Shown here one piece after another: positions 1 to 6,176 of a stretch of DNA of 11,876 nt. This DNA comes from Allorhizocola sp044869915 (GTDB lineage: Bacteria > Actinomycetota > Actinomycetes > Mycobacteriales > Micromonosporaceae): positions 1 to 11,876 of the forward strand of contig JBIOYB010000533.1 of assembly GCA_044869915.1 (NCBI GenBank), read 5' to 3'. Every line of letters begins with the position of its first letter. The stretch's first letter is position 1. A program made the position numbers and the translations under genes. A model generated the notes under the pieces. The model had not been told where the DNA came from. It saw only the letters and a program-made list of their open reading frames with translations, and ran no database searches.

Positions 1-54
1 GCCTCAGCCGCTGCGGAGATCTCTGACTCCGTTCAGGCGAAGCCGTGCTCTTGC

Positions 55-94
55 GCGGCTGAGGCCGGGCGCGCAGCGATCCGGCCTCAGCCGC
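55..94. terminator. Strong 14-bp stem hairpin, terminator-like
   Basis: Bases 55-68 and 81-94 form a perfect 14-bp inverted repeat around a 12-nt loop. There is no U-tract, as is common for actinobacterial terminators. It most likely ends transcription of whatever lies left of the window, since positions 1-122 show no coding pattern on either strand. The arm GCCTCAGCCGC also occurs at 1-11, so the segment 55-65 could pair with either copy. Its role as a terminator is inferred from stem strength and position only. Confidence 0.5.
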
Positions 95-122
95 AGCGGA
101 AAATGTAGTAAGGTCCGGCGGC

Positions 123-674
123 GTGAGTGACGAATACGTTCCCCGGGTCAACTTCATCAGCCGCATGGGCGCCGGAGTGGTCGGCGGCGTGGGCGGCGGC
201 CTGCTGCTTGCTATCGTGCTGTGGCCGCTGGGACTGTTCCAGGACAAGGACTACATCAAGCCATACGGCCAGCTGGTCGGCGACGAGACCATGTCGACCG
301 CGCTGGTCATGCTGCTTGTGGTCGCGGGCGCGGCCGGCGCGATCTTCGGCACGGCGCTGGGCCGGTTCATCACCGGGCAGATCATCCCGGCCATCGGCGT
401 GGGCCTGGTCTGGGGCATGGTCACGTGGATCCTGCTGGCGCTGGTGATCCTGCCGATCCGGGGCGATGGCGGCTTTCTGTCCATTCCGGACAGCGGGGGC
501 ATTCTGGTGCTCGGCATTTATGTCGCGTTTGGAGTCGTGACGACCGTTGTGTACGCGATCGCCGGGCCGCGGCGCAAGTACTACTACCGGCGACCGCGCT
601 ATTACGACACTGTGATGGCTGTGCCGGGCCTGATCCGGCCGCGCCGCCGGCGCCGCAAGTCCGAGGACGACTGA
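123..674 (+). CDS. Small integral membrane protein, function unknown
   Basis: A 183-aa protein that I do not recognise as a named family. It has about four hydrophobic segments (near residues 17-38, 57-80, 86-112 and 125-148), with glycine-rich helix-packing stretches in the first (GAGVVGGVGGG). The short C-terminal tail is strongly basic and tyrosine-rich (RRKYYYRRPRYY, then RPRRRRRK), which would lie in the cytoplasm by the positive-inside rule. The GTG start at 123 has AAGG about 9 nt upstream. The next gene, an esterase, begins 3 bp after the stop, so the two are probably co-transcribed. The ORF has the expected high third-position GC, while the long antisense frame over it does not look like a protein. 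That it is a real membrane protein is fairly sure; its function is open. Confidence 0.85.
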   Translation: MSDEYVPRVNFISRMGAGVVGGVGGGLLLAIVLWPLGLFQDKDYIKPYGQLVGDETMSTALVMLLVVAGAAGAIFGTALGRFITGQIIPAIGVGLVWGMVTWILLALVILPIRGDGGFLSIPDSGGILVLGIYVAFGVVTTVVYAIAGPRRKYYYRRPRYYDTVMAVPGLIRPRRRRRKSEDD

Positions 675-677
675 GCC

Positions 678-1706
678 ATGCAGCCGTGGGAAGGCGAGCT
701 GGCCGGGCGGCTCGACCAGCGGGTGATCGTGTCGGAGCTGTTGCGCGGCAACGTGCTGGGCGACCCGCACGAGCGGCCGCTGTGGGTCTATGTGCCGCCC
801 GGCTACGACGATGACGAGCAGGCGCGATACCCGTCGGTCTATGTGATCCAGGGATATACCGGCCACGTGACCATGTGGGCCAACCGGTCGCCCTATCGCA
901 GGACGTTCATCGAGGACGCCGACGAGGTGTTCGCGTCGGGTGAGGCGCCCGGCTGCGTCGTGGTCTATGTGGACGCGTGGACCGCCTACGGCGGTTCGCA
1001 GTTTGTGGACTCGCCGGGCACGGGGCCCTATCACTCGTACCTGTGCGACGAGGTCGTGCCCTGGGTCGACGCGCACTACCGCACGATCCCGGATCGCGAG
1101 TCGCGTGCGATCACCGGCAAATCGTCGGGCGGGTTCGGCGCGATGATCACGCCCATGCTGCGGCCGGATCTGTTCGGCGCGCTCGCGACGCACGCGGGCG
1201 ATGCGCTCTACGAGACCTGCTATATCCCGGACTTCGCCAAGGTGGTCCGGCTCCTGCGCGCTTACGACCACGATATCGACCGCTGGTGGGAGGATTTCCA
1301 CGCGCGCACGGCGTTCACCAAGGACGGCGACACCACGCTGCTGGTCGCGCTCGGTTGTTCGGCGTGCTTCTCGGCGCGCGAGGACGGCACGGTCGAGCTG
1401 CCGTTCGATCCGCGCACGGGTGTGTTGCGGCCGGAGGTCTGGCAGCGCTGGCTCGACTGGGATCCGGTGCGGATGGTCGGGCGCTATGCCGACGAGCTGC
1501 GCTCGCTGCGCGCGATCTGGATCGACGCCGGCCGGAGCGATGACTTCTTCCTCGACCTGGGGGCCGAGGCTTTCCGGGCCGAGTTGGCCGGCATCGGCGT
1601 GCCTGAGGACCGGATTTTCTTTGAGCTTTTTGAGGGTACGCACGCCAACATCGGTTATCGGTATCCGCTCGCGTTGTCGTGGCTAGCGAACCGCCTGGCC
1701 CGCTAG
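678..1706 (+). CDS. Putative esterase, alpha/beta-hydrolase fold (esterase D / PF00756-like)
   Basis: A 342-aa predicted serine hydrolase. The N-terminal part carries the beta-strand pattern PLWVYVPPGY followed by YPSVYVIQGYTG, typical of putative-esterase (PF00756) proteins and of the oxyanion region. The nucleophile elbow is GKSSGGFGAM, with Ser149 in a G-x-S-x-G-G context. A likely acid residue lies in WIDAGRSDDF (Asp288 or Asp289) and the catalytic histidine in FEGTHANIGYR (His322), completing a Ser-Asp-His triad in the usual order. No signal peptide is seen, so it is probably cytoplasmic. Substrate unknown: the family includes S-formylglutathione hydrolases, siderophore esterases and mycolyltransferase relatives. 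It starts at ATG 678, with GAGGA about 12 nt upstream inside the preceding membrane-protein gene, which implies an operon. Confidence 0.88.
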   Translation: MQPWEGELAGRLDQRVIVSELLRGNVLGDPHERPLWVYVPPGYDDDEQARYPSVYVIQGYTGHVTMWANRSPYRRTFIEDADEVFASGEAPGCVVVYVDAWTAYGGSQFVDSPGTGPYHSYLCDEVVPWVDAHYRTIPDRESRAITGKSSGGFGAMITPMLRPDLFGALATHAGDALYETCYIPDFAKVVRLLRAYDHDIDRWWEDFHARTAFTKDGDTTLLVALGCSACFSAREDGTVELPFDPRTGVLRPEVWQRWLDWDPVRMVGRYADELRSLRAIWIDAGRSDDFFLDLGAEAFRAELAGIGVPEDRIFFELFEGTHANIGYRYPLALSWLANRLAR

Positions 1707-1746
1707 AATCTACACATTGACATGTATCGTCCTATGAACCAGGAGG
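1704..1746 (+). promoter_or_regulatory. Candidate -10 hexamer and strong Shine-Dalgarno for the DUF397 gene
   Basis: TAGAAT at 1704-1709 overlaps the esterase stop codon and resembles an actinobacterial -10 box. No convincing -35 lies 16-19 bp upstream, so the promoter part is weak. AGGAGG at 1741-1746 is a near-perfect ribosome-binding site 8 nt before ATG 1755. It fixes that start over the in-frame upstream ATG codons at 1722 and 1734. Confidence 0.35.
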
Positions 1747-1754
1747 GCGGCTAT

Positions 1755-1934
1755 ATGAAATGGCGTAAGAGCGTCCGTTCCAAGGATGGCGACTGCGTGG
1801 AGGTGGCATACACCGCCGAAGCGGTGTATGTGCGTGACTCCAAGGACCCGGGCGGTCCGGTCCTGCGGCTTGACCCCGCGGCGTGGCGGGATCTGCTTGA
1901 CCGGATTCGCGGCGGGGAGCTTGACCGGGGCTGA
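1755..1934 (+). CDS. DUF397 domain-containing protein
   Basis: A 59-aa protein beginning MKWRKSVRSKDGDCVEVA, followed by VYVRDSKDPGGPVLRLDPAAWRDLLDRI. This is the full DUF397 pattern: W-x-K/S-S-x-S near the N-terminus, C-V-E-V in the middle, V-R-D-S-K-x-P-x-G-P-x-L, then W-x-x-L/F-L. DUF397 proteins are abundant in Actinobacteria and usually sit beside an XRE-type helix-turn-helix regulator (DUF5753 family). Some act as small partners or antagonists of those regulators in development and antibiotic control. Here no such regulator lies beside it, so it is an orphan copy. The start is set by the AGGAGG 8 nt upstream. It is convergent with the MFS gene. Confidence 0.9.
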   Translation: MKWRKSVRSKDGDCVEVAYTAEAVYVRDSKDPGGPVLRLDPAAWRDLLDRIRGGELDRG

Positions 1935-1952
1935 AGACCCTACGAGGACGGC

Positions 1953-1988
1953 GCGAGCAGGCCGGCTATCGTCTGCCGATCTGCTCGC
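1953..1988. terminator. Possible bidirectional terminator between convergent genes
   Basis: GCGAGCAG at 1953-1960 is mirrored by CTGCTCGC at 1981-1988 around a 20-nt loop. It lies just past the DUF397 stop and overlaps the last codons of the convergent MFS gene. The long loop and lack of a U-tract keep confidence low; the position favours a terminator role. Confidence 0.3.
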
Positions 1989-3345
1989 CCAAGCGTGAAC
2001 CTTCCCGGGATCCGGGCGGAGAAGGCTCATTGGCCCCGGCCGGCTGGGCGGCCCGCTTCCACCGGAGCAGCCCACCGCTTGCGGCCACCAGCACCGCCAC
2101 GATGAGGAAGGCGACGCCCGGGCCGGTGACACCGACCAGGCGCGAGAGGGCGATGACGCCGACCGCCCCGGGCAGCATCAGGGCGAGCGACTGCGCCGAC
2201 AGCACGGTCGCTCGCATCGCCGAGGTGACCCGCTCGTGGGTGAGCGTCGCGAACGCCGGACTGCCGATCCCGAGGCCCACGAACAGCATGCAGTAGGACA
2301 GGCCTGCGGCGACCACTCCGGACAGTCCGGACAGGACGGTCGAGCCGGCGAGTGCCAGCAGCGCCACGGTCACCACGCCCAGGCCGATCTGCGCGCCCCG
2401 CACAACACCCGTCGGCTCGCAAGAGGAGGCCGATCGGCCTTGCGCGTGACCGCGGCGCACAGGGGGCCGAGGCGAGACGAGGCGCGGCCAGGAGGCTCTG
2501 CCGCGCGCCCGGCCCACGACCCATGCGCTCAGCGATCCGCCCAGCGCGCTGGACGCGAACCCGAGCGCGGCCACGACGGCATAGGCGATGCCGGCGGTCT
2601 CGAACCCGACCGTGATCTCGGCCAGCCAGGCGGGCGTGAGCAGCTCGATCGTGGCGAGCATGACGCCGACGACCCCGGTGATCACCATGAGCCGGGCGAG
2701 CATCCCGTCGCGTGTGCTCAGGCGCAATCCGTCGCGGACGGTCGCCGGTACCCCCAAAAGAATGTCCTTGAAAGTGGGGCGTAGATGCTGGGGCTCGGGC
2801 AGCGCGAGGACCACCACGATGAGGCGGATGGCCTCGACGCCCGCGCCGATGAGGATCGGCACGGCCAGTGGCGTGGCCACGATCCCGTGCAGCAGCAACG
2901 GGATCAGCCCGCCCGCGATGGTGCCGATGGCCAGCCCGGACGACGACGCGACCGAACCGTGGGCCAGGCCGCGCGTGTCGGCGTGCCCGACGGTGTCGAC
3001 AAACCACGCCTCGGCCGGCCCGCTGCCGAGCGCCCGCGCGACACCGCGCAGGAACGCGGCCGCGGCGAACAGCGCGGCCGTCGTGGCCAGGCCCATCAGC
3101 AGCAGGCCCAGCAGGCTCGACACGGCCGCGGCGATGAGCACCACCCGCCGGCCGAGCACATCGGACAGTCCGCCGGTCGGCAGCTCCAGCGCGCCGACGG
3201 TCAGCGAGTAGGCCAGCCCGATGGTGGCGATGGCCGGCACGGACAGGCCGCGTTCGAGCATGAGCAGCACCATGGGCGCGAGGTAGAGCCCGGTGGGCAG
3301 CCACGTCAGGAACGTGACCGCGACATATCTTCTGGTCGGATTCAT
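1966..3345 (-). CDS. MFS transporter, efflux type, with an unusual loop insertion
   Basis: A 459-aa major facilitator superfamily permease with about twelve membrane helices. The motif GLSDVLGRRVVL after helix 2 (around residues 58-69) is the MFS signature A loop (G-x-x-x-D-x-x-G-R-R). The central cytoplasmic loop lies around residues 180-215. The family exports drugs or metabolites by proton antiport; the substrate cannot be read from the sequence. The ATG overlaps the stop of the upstream ArsR-type gene by 4 nt (ATGA), so the pair is one operon and translationally coupled, which fits a regulator controlling an efflux pump. Odd feature: residues about 283-315, between helices 8 and 9, are a low-complexity Arg/Ser/Pro stretch where relatives usually have only a short loop. 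The reading frame is open throughout and the later helices look normal. It could be a tolerated insertion or a pair of compensating frameshifts. Confidence 0.88.
   Translation of the reverse strand: MNPTRRYVAVTFLTWLPTGLYLAPMVLLMLERGLSVPAIATIGLAYSLTVGALELPTGGLSDVLGRRVVLIAAAVSSLLGLLLMGLATTAALFAAAAFLRGVARALGSGPAEAWFVDTVGHADTRGLAHGSVASSSGLAIGTIAGGLIPLLLHGIVATPLAVPILIGAGVEAIRLIVVVLALPEPQHLRPTFKDILLGVPATVRDGLRLSTRDGMLARLMVITGVVGVMLATIELLTPAWLAEITVGFETAGIAYAVVAALGFASSALGGSLSAWVVGRARGRASWPRLVSPRPPVRRGHAQGRSASSCEPTGVVRGAQIGLGVVTVALLALAGSTVLSGLSGVVAAGLSYCMLFVGLGIGSPAFATLTHERVTSAMRATVLSAQSLALMLPGAVGVIALSRLVGVTGPGVAFLIVAVLVAASGGLLRWKRAAQPAGANEPSPPGSREGSRLGEQIGRR
2418..2444. repeat. Hairpin-forming insertion inside the MFS gene
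   Basis: AGGCCGATCGGCCT at 2427-2440 is a perfect 14-bp palindrome. CGCAAG at 2418-2423 and CTTGCG at 2439-2444 form a further flanking inverted repeat. It falls within the segment that encodes the aberrant TM8-TM9 loop (codons about 300-309). The palindrome is seen directly; that it marks an inserted element is inference. Confidence 0.35.
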
Positions 3346-3878
3346 CGTGGGTAGCCCGCTGCGTAGATGGCGATGGTCCTTGCGTCGGGGTCGTCGGCGT
3401 CGCGCGCGGCGAGCTCGGCGAGCTTTTGCTGCATCGTGTCGAACAGCTCCGTGACCGATCCGGCCGTGAGGCGCACGAGCTGATCACCTTCCATGCCGGC
3501 GGCCTCGGCCCACTCGCCGGGCAGGCCGGGCAGGATCTCCTCGAACCGGTCGGCGTCGCGCATCAGCGCCTCGAGCTGGCGCCGTCGCATGAGGTCGGAG
3601 GCCGGATCGGTGTTGGACCATGACGTGCTCTTGTGCACGGCCTGCCAGCGCCGGGCGCGCGGGTGGCCGCCCGGGTCGGGCACCTCGGCCACGAAGCCGT
3701 AGCCCTCGAGCTTGCGCAGGTGATAGCTGGTCGAACCGGTGTCCGTGCCAAATTGGCGGGCAAGCTCGGTCGCGTTGGCCGGGCCGTGCTCGCGCAGCCA
3801 GCCGAGCAGCCGGACGCGCAGCGGGTGGGACACCGCCTTGAACTCGTCGACGCTCTTGATCCAGCGAGTTTCATCCAT
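3342..3878 (-). CDS. ArsR/HTH_20-type winged-helix transcriptional regulator
   Basis: A 178-aa DNA-binding protein. The N-terminal winged helix covers residues about 10-75: DEFKAVSHPLRVRLLGWL (helix 1, the ArsR 'HPLR' signature), then NATELARQFGTDTGSTSYHLRKLE (helix-turn-helix with recognition helix), then the wing GFVAEVPDPGGHPRARRWQAV. The C-terminal half is helical and probably serves dimerisation or ligand binding. No cysteine and no ELCVCDL-type motif is present, so it is not a classic metal sensor. Such ArsR-like proteins in actinobacteria are often encoded with an MFS pump, as here (4-nt overlap with the transporter gene). The start at 3878 is set by AGGAGG 8 nt upstream. The protein most likely represses its own operon through the palindromes at 3910-3939 and may also influence the divergent kinase operon. 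Confidence 0.9.
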   Translation of the reverse strand: MDETRWIKSVDEFKAVSHPLRVRLLGWLREHGPANATELARQFGTDTGSTSYHLRKLEGYGFVAEVPDPGGHPRARRWQAVHKSTSWSNTDPASDLMRRRQLEALMRDADRFEEILPGLPGEWAEAAGMEGDQLVRLTAGSVTELFDTMQQKLAELAARDADDPDARTIAIYAAGYPR

Positions 3879-3909
3879 GGGTCATGCCTCCTGAGGAGAA
3901 CTACGTCAC

Positions 3910-3941
3910 GCAGAATATCCTTTGCAAAGAGAATTCTGCAA
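3910..3941 (-). promoter_or_regulatory. Likely operator and promoter of the ArsR-MFS operon
   Basis: GCAGAAT (3910-3916) and ATTCTGC (3933-3939) form an inverted repeat whose centre coincides exactly with an inner 10-bp palindrome CTTTGCAAAG (3920-3929). On the - strand, TTGCAG (3941-3936) and TATTCT (3917-3912) are spaced by 18 bp and make a plausible -35/-10 pair, with the inner palindrome in the spacer. A dimeric repressor bound here would block RNA polymerase, the usual layout for autorepression. The distance to the divergent kinase start is only a few bp (ATG 3944) or 28 bp (ATG 3968), so both operons could be affected. The repeats are seen; the binding protein is inferred. Confidence 0.6.
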
Positions 3942-3943
3942 GC

Positions 3944-5119
3944 ATGAGCCGTGGCAGTATCTACACCATGCCCTCGATCCTGGCCGCGCTCGCGCTGGTC
4001 GTAGCCCTCGTCGCGGCCGTGCTGGCGGTTGCCCGCCCGCGGGCGCGGCGTGGCGTGGCCACCCCGGGGCAGCGCGCGACCTACGAGGTGCTGCACATCG
4101 CGAGCCTGGCCACGTCGCCACTGCGCGGCGGGCTCACCCCGTCCACGGCCGCGCCCGCCGCCCGGCACCTGCGCACGCTCGTCGGCGCGAGCGGCTTCGC
4201 CCTGCTGACCGGCCAGGAGCTGCTGGCCTTCGACGGGCACGGCGCACACCACGGCGACCAGCTGGTGGCCGCGGCCCGCAAGGTGATCGACTCCGGTCGA
4301 TCCACGGTGGAGGCCCTGTCCTGCCATCTGCTCGACTGCGCCCTGCGCGCCACCGTCATCACCCCGCTGCCCGGCGCCCAGGCCGCGCTCGCCGCCCTGA
4401 CCGACCAGTCGCCAGCGCCGCCCGGGCTGGTGCAGGCCACCGTCGAGACCGGCCGATGGGTCAGCACCCAACTGGCCCTGCACGAGCTGGACTCGTCGCG
4501 GGCACGGCTCGCCCAGGCCGAGCTGCGCGCGCTGCGGGCGCAGATCAGCCCGCACTTCATCTACAACGCGCTGGGTGCGATCGCGTCGTTCGTGCGGACC
4601 GACCCGGAGCGGGCACGCGAGCTGCTGCTCGAGTTCGCGGAGTTCACGCGATACTCGTTCCGGTCGCACGGCGAGTTCACGACGCTGGCCGAGGAGTTGC
4701 GGTCGATCGATCGCTATCTGATCCTGGAGCGGGCCCGGTTCGGCGAGCGGCTGCGGGTGCGCCTGCGGATCGCGCCCGAGGTGCTGCCGGTCGTGCTGCC
4801 GTTCCTGTGCGTGCAGCCCTTGGTCGAAAATGCCGTGCGGCACGGGCTGTCGCAGAAGCCGGGCGGCGGGATGGTCAGCATCGACGCACGCGACACCGGT
4901 GCGGAGTGCCACATCACGGTGGAGGATGACGGGGTGGGCATGGATCCAAAGTCGTTCATGGAAGGCGATCACCATGGCTTGTCCAATGTGGACGAGCGGC
5001 TGCGCGCGCTGTTCGGCGACGAGTTCGGGCTCGTGGTGGAGACGGCCGTCAACGAGGGGACAAAGGTGAGCCTGCGCGTGCCCAAGTTCCACCCGGCGGT
5101 AAGGGCCGGGGCGTCGTGA
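3944..5119 (+). CDS. LytS-type sensor histidine kinase
   Basis: A 391-aa kinase from ATG 3944. One N-terminal membrane helix (about residues 10-31) is followed by a basic stop-transfer stretch (ARPRARRG). A GAF-like sensory region of low confidence spans residues about 45-180. The His_kinase domain (PF06580) carries ISPHFIYNAL with the phospho-acceptor His204, as in LytS/YehU/YpdA kinases. The HATPase domain shows the N box LVENAVRHG (Asn296), the G box DDGVGM (328-333) and the GLSNVDERLR motif. It should autophosphorylate and pass phosphate to the LytTR regulator, whose start overlaps its stop by 4 nt (GTGA). No Shine-Dalgarno precedes ATG 3944 or the alternative ATG 3968. An in-frame ATG at 3884 would put the operator inside the gene and is unlikely. 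A leaderless start is possible. Overlap with the transport genes suggests it senses a carboxylate or a related carbon signal. Confidence 0.9.
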   Translation: MSRGSIYTMPSILAALALVVALVAAVLAVARPRARRGVATPGQRATYEVLHIASLATSPLRGGLTPSTAAPAARHLRTLVGASGFALLTGQELLAFDGHGAHHGDQLVAAARKVIDSGRSTVEALSCHLLDCALRATVITPLPGAQAALAALTDQSPAPPGLVQATVETGRWVSTQLALHELDSSRARLAQAELRALRAQISPHFIYNALGAIASFVRTDPERARELLLEFAEFTRYSFRSHGEFTTLAEELRSIDRYLILERARFGERLRVRLRIAPEVLPVVLPFLCVQPLVENAVRHGLSQKPGGGMVSIDARDTGAECHITVEDDGVGMDPKSFMEGDHHGLSNVDERLRALFGDEFGLVVETAVNEGTKVSLRVPKFHPAVRAGAS

Positions 5120-5856
5120 TCCGCGTCCTGGCCGTCGATGACGAGGCACCGGCCCTCGACGAGCTGGCCTATCTGCTGCGTGCCGACCCGAGAGTGTCGC
5201 GGGTCAACACGGCCTGCGACGCGACGGAGGCGTTGCGCGCGCTGCGGGACAACGACGTCGACGCGGTGTTCCTCGACATCCGGATGCCCGGGCTCGACGG
5301 GATGGAGCTCGCGCGGGTGCTGCGGCGGTTCGCCCGCCCACCGGCGATCGTGTTCATCACGGCATACGACAACGCGGCCGCCGACGCGTTCGACCTGGGC
5401 GCGGTCGACTACGTGCGCAAGCCGATCCAGGCGTCGCGGCTGGCCGAGTCGGTCCGGCGGGTGATCGCGTCGCTGGCCCTGCCGTCGGACAAAAAGATGG
5501 AGGAGCACGAGGATCAGGTCATCCCGGTGGAGCTGGCCGGCACGACGCGCATGCTGCCCCGGTCATCGGTGAGATGGGTTGAGGCGCAAGGGGATTACGC
5601 GCGCCTGCACACCGCGGACGGTTCGCATCTGGTGCGCGTGCCTTTGGCCACGCTGGCGGAGCGATGGTCGGAGAGCGGATTCGTCCGGATCCACCGGTCT
5701 TATCTGGTACAGATCCGACTCATAGACGAGCTGAGATTCGTCAACTCGGGTTACGTCGTGCTGCTCGGAGACGTGGAGCTGCCGGTGTCGCGGCGGCACA
5801 CCCGCGACCTGAAGGACCGGCTCGTGCGCGCGGCCAAGCAGGACTGGGCCCGATGA
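5116..5856 (+). CDS. LytTR-family response regulator
   Basis: A 246-aa two-component regulator. The receiver domain (residues 1-118) has acidic residues Asp8/Asp9/Glu10, phospho-acceptor Asp54 in VFLDIRMPGLDGM, Thr82 in FITAYD and Lys102 in VRKPI, so all key residues are intact. The C-terminal LytTR DNA-binding domain (about 134-240) shows VRWVEAQGDYARLHTADGSHLVR, then FVRIHRSYLVQI and VELPVSRRHTRDLKDRL, typical of AgrA/LytR/YpdB proteins, which bind direct repeats through a beta-rich fold. The GTG start overlaps the kinase stop by 4 nt, and the stop overlaps the DUF485 start by 4 nt. In E. coli the comparable BtsS/BtsR and YpdA/YpdB systems control pyruvate-responsive carriers, and by analogy this regulator likely activates the carboxylate symporter encoded downstream or elsewhere. 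No clear LytTR direct repeat was found upstream of the operon. Confidence 0.92.
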   Translation: MIRVLAVDDEAPALDELAYLLRADPRVSRVNTACDATEALRALRDNDVDAVFLDIRMPGLDGMELARVLRRFARPPAIVFITAYDNAAADAFDLGAVDYVRKPIQASRLAESVRRVIASLALPSDKKMEEHEDQVIPVELAGTTRMLPRSSVRWVEAQGDYARLHTADGSHLVRVPLATLAERWSESGFVRIHRSYLVQIRLIDELRFVNSGYVVLLGDVELPVSRRHTRDLKDRLVRAAKQDWAR

Positions 5857-6176
5857 TGGAGCGCGAGCGCACGCGAATTGTCATGCGCGACCTCAAAAAA
5901 GGGCGCCCGCTGTCCACCGAGCTGTCCGACACCCTGATCCGCGGCCTGATCCAGGCGCAGCTGCGGCTGGCGCTGCGGCTCGCGATCGTGGTCGCGGTCG
6001 GGCTCGGCGGGCTGCCGCTGCTGTTCCAGCTCGCCCGGCAGATCCATCCGGTCGTGCCGTGGCTGCTGCTCGGCGTGCTGGCATTTCCGTTCCTGTTCCT
6101 GGTCGGCTACGCGTATGTGCGATTCTCGGAGCAAAATGAGCGCGACTTCGCGGCGCTGGTGAAGCGTGATTCCTAG
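5853..6176 (+). CDS. DUF485 family membrane protein (YjcH-like)
   Basis: A 107-aa protein with a polar N-terminus, two membrane helices (about residues 39-62 and 67-91) and the ending YAYVRFSEQNERDFAALVKR, the conserved DUF485 signature in which an Asn and Asp/Phe follow the second helix. DUF485 proteins (YjcH in E. coli) are encoded directly before acetate/pyruvate symporters and are thought to be their small partners; the molecular role is not settled. The ATG at 5853 overlaps the regulator stop (ATGA); a second ATG follows at 5856. The 3' end overlaps the symporter start by 11 nt. The open frame extends upstream to 5664, but that part is out of frame with the regulator and is a shadow. Confidence 0.88.
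   Translation: MMERERTRIVMRDLKKGRPLSTELSDTLIRGLIQAQLRLALRLAIVVAVGLGGLPLLFQLARQIHPVVPWLLLGVLAFPFLFLVGYAYVRFSEQNERDFAALVKRDS

Noticed and set aside
87..1643. 518-aa frame on the - strand opposite the membrane protein and esterase
   Set aside because: His/Arg/Gln/Pro-rich composition typical of the antisense of GC-rich genes; no domain, and the + strand genes have clear motifs.
1717..1722. TTGACA, an exact -35 consensus before the DUF397 gene
   Set aside because: No -10 hexamer at 16-19 bp downstream; that position is the Shine-Dalgarno.
3884..3943. Upstream in-frame extension of the kinase from ATG 3884
   Set aside because: It would place the operator and the repressor promoter within the coding sequence, and no Shine-Dalgarno supports it.
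3563..5149. 528-aa frame on the - strand over the kinase and ArsR gene
   Set aside because: Antisense shadow of two genes with intact catalytic and HTH motifs; runs through the operator region.
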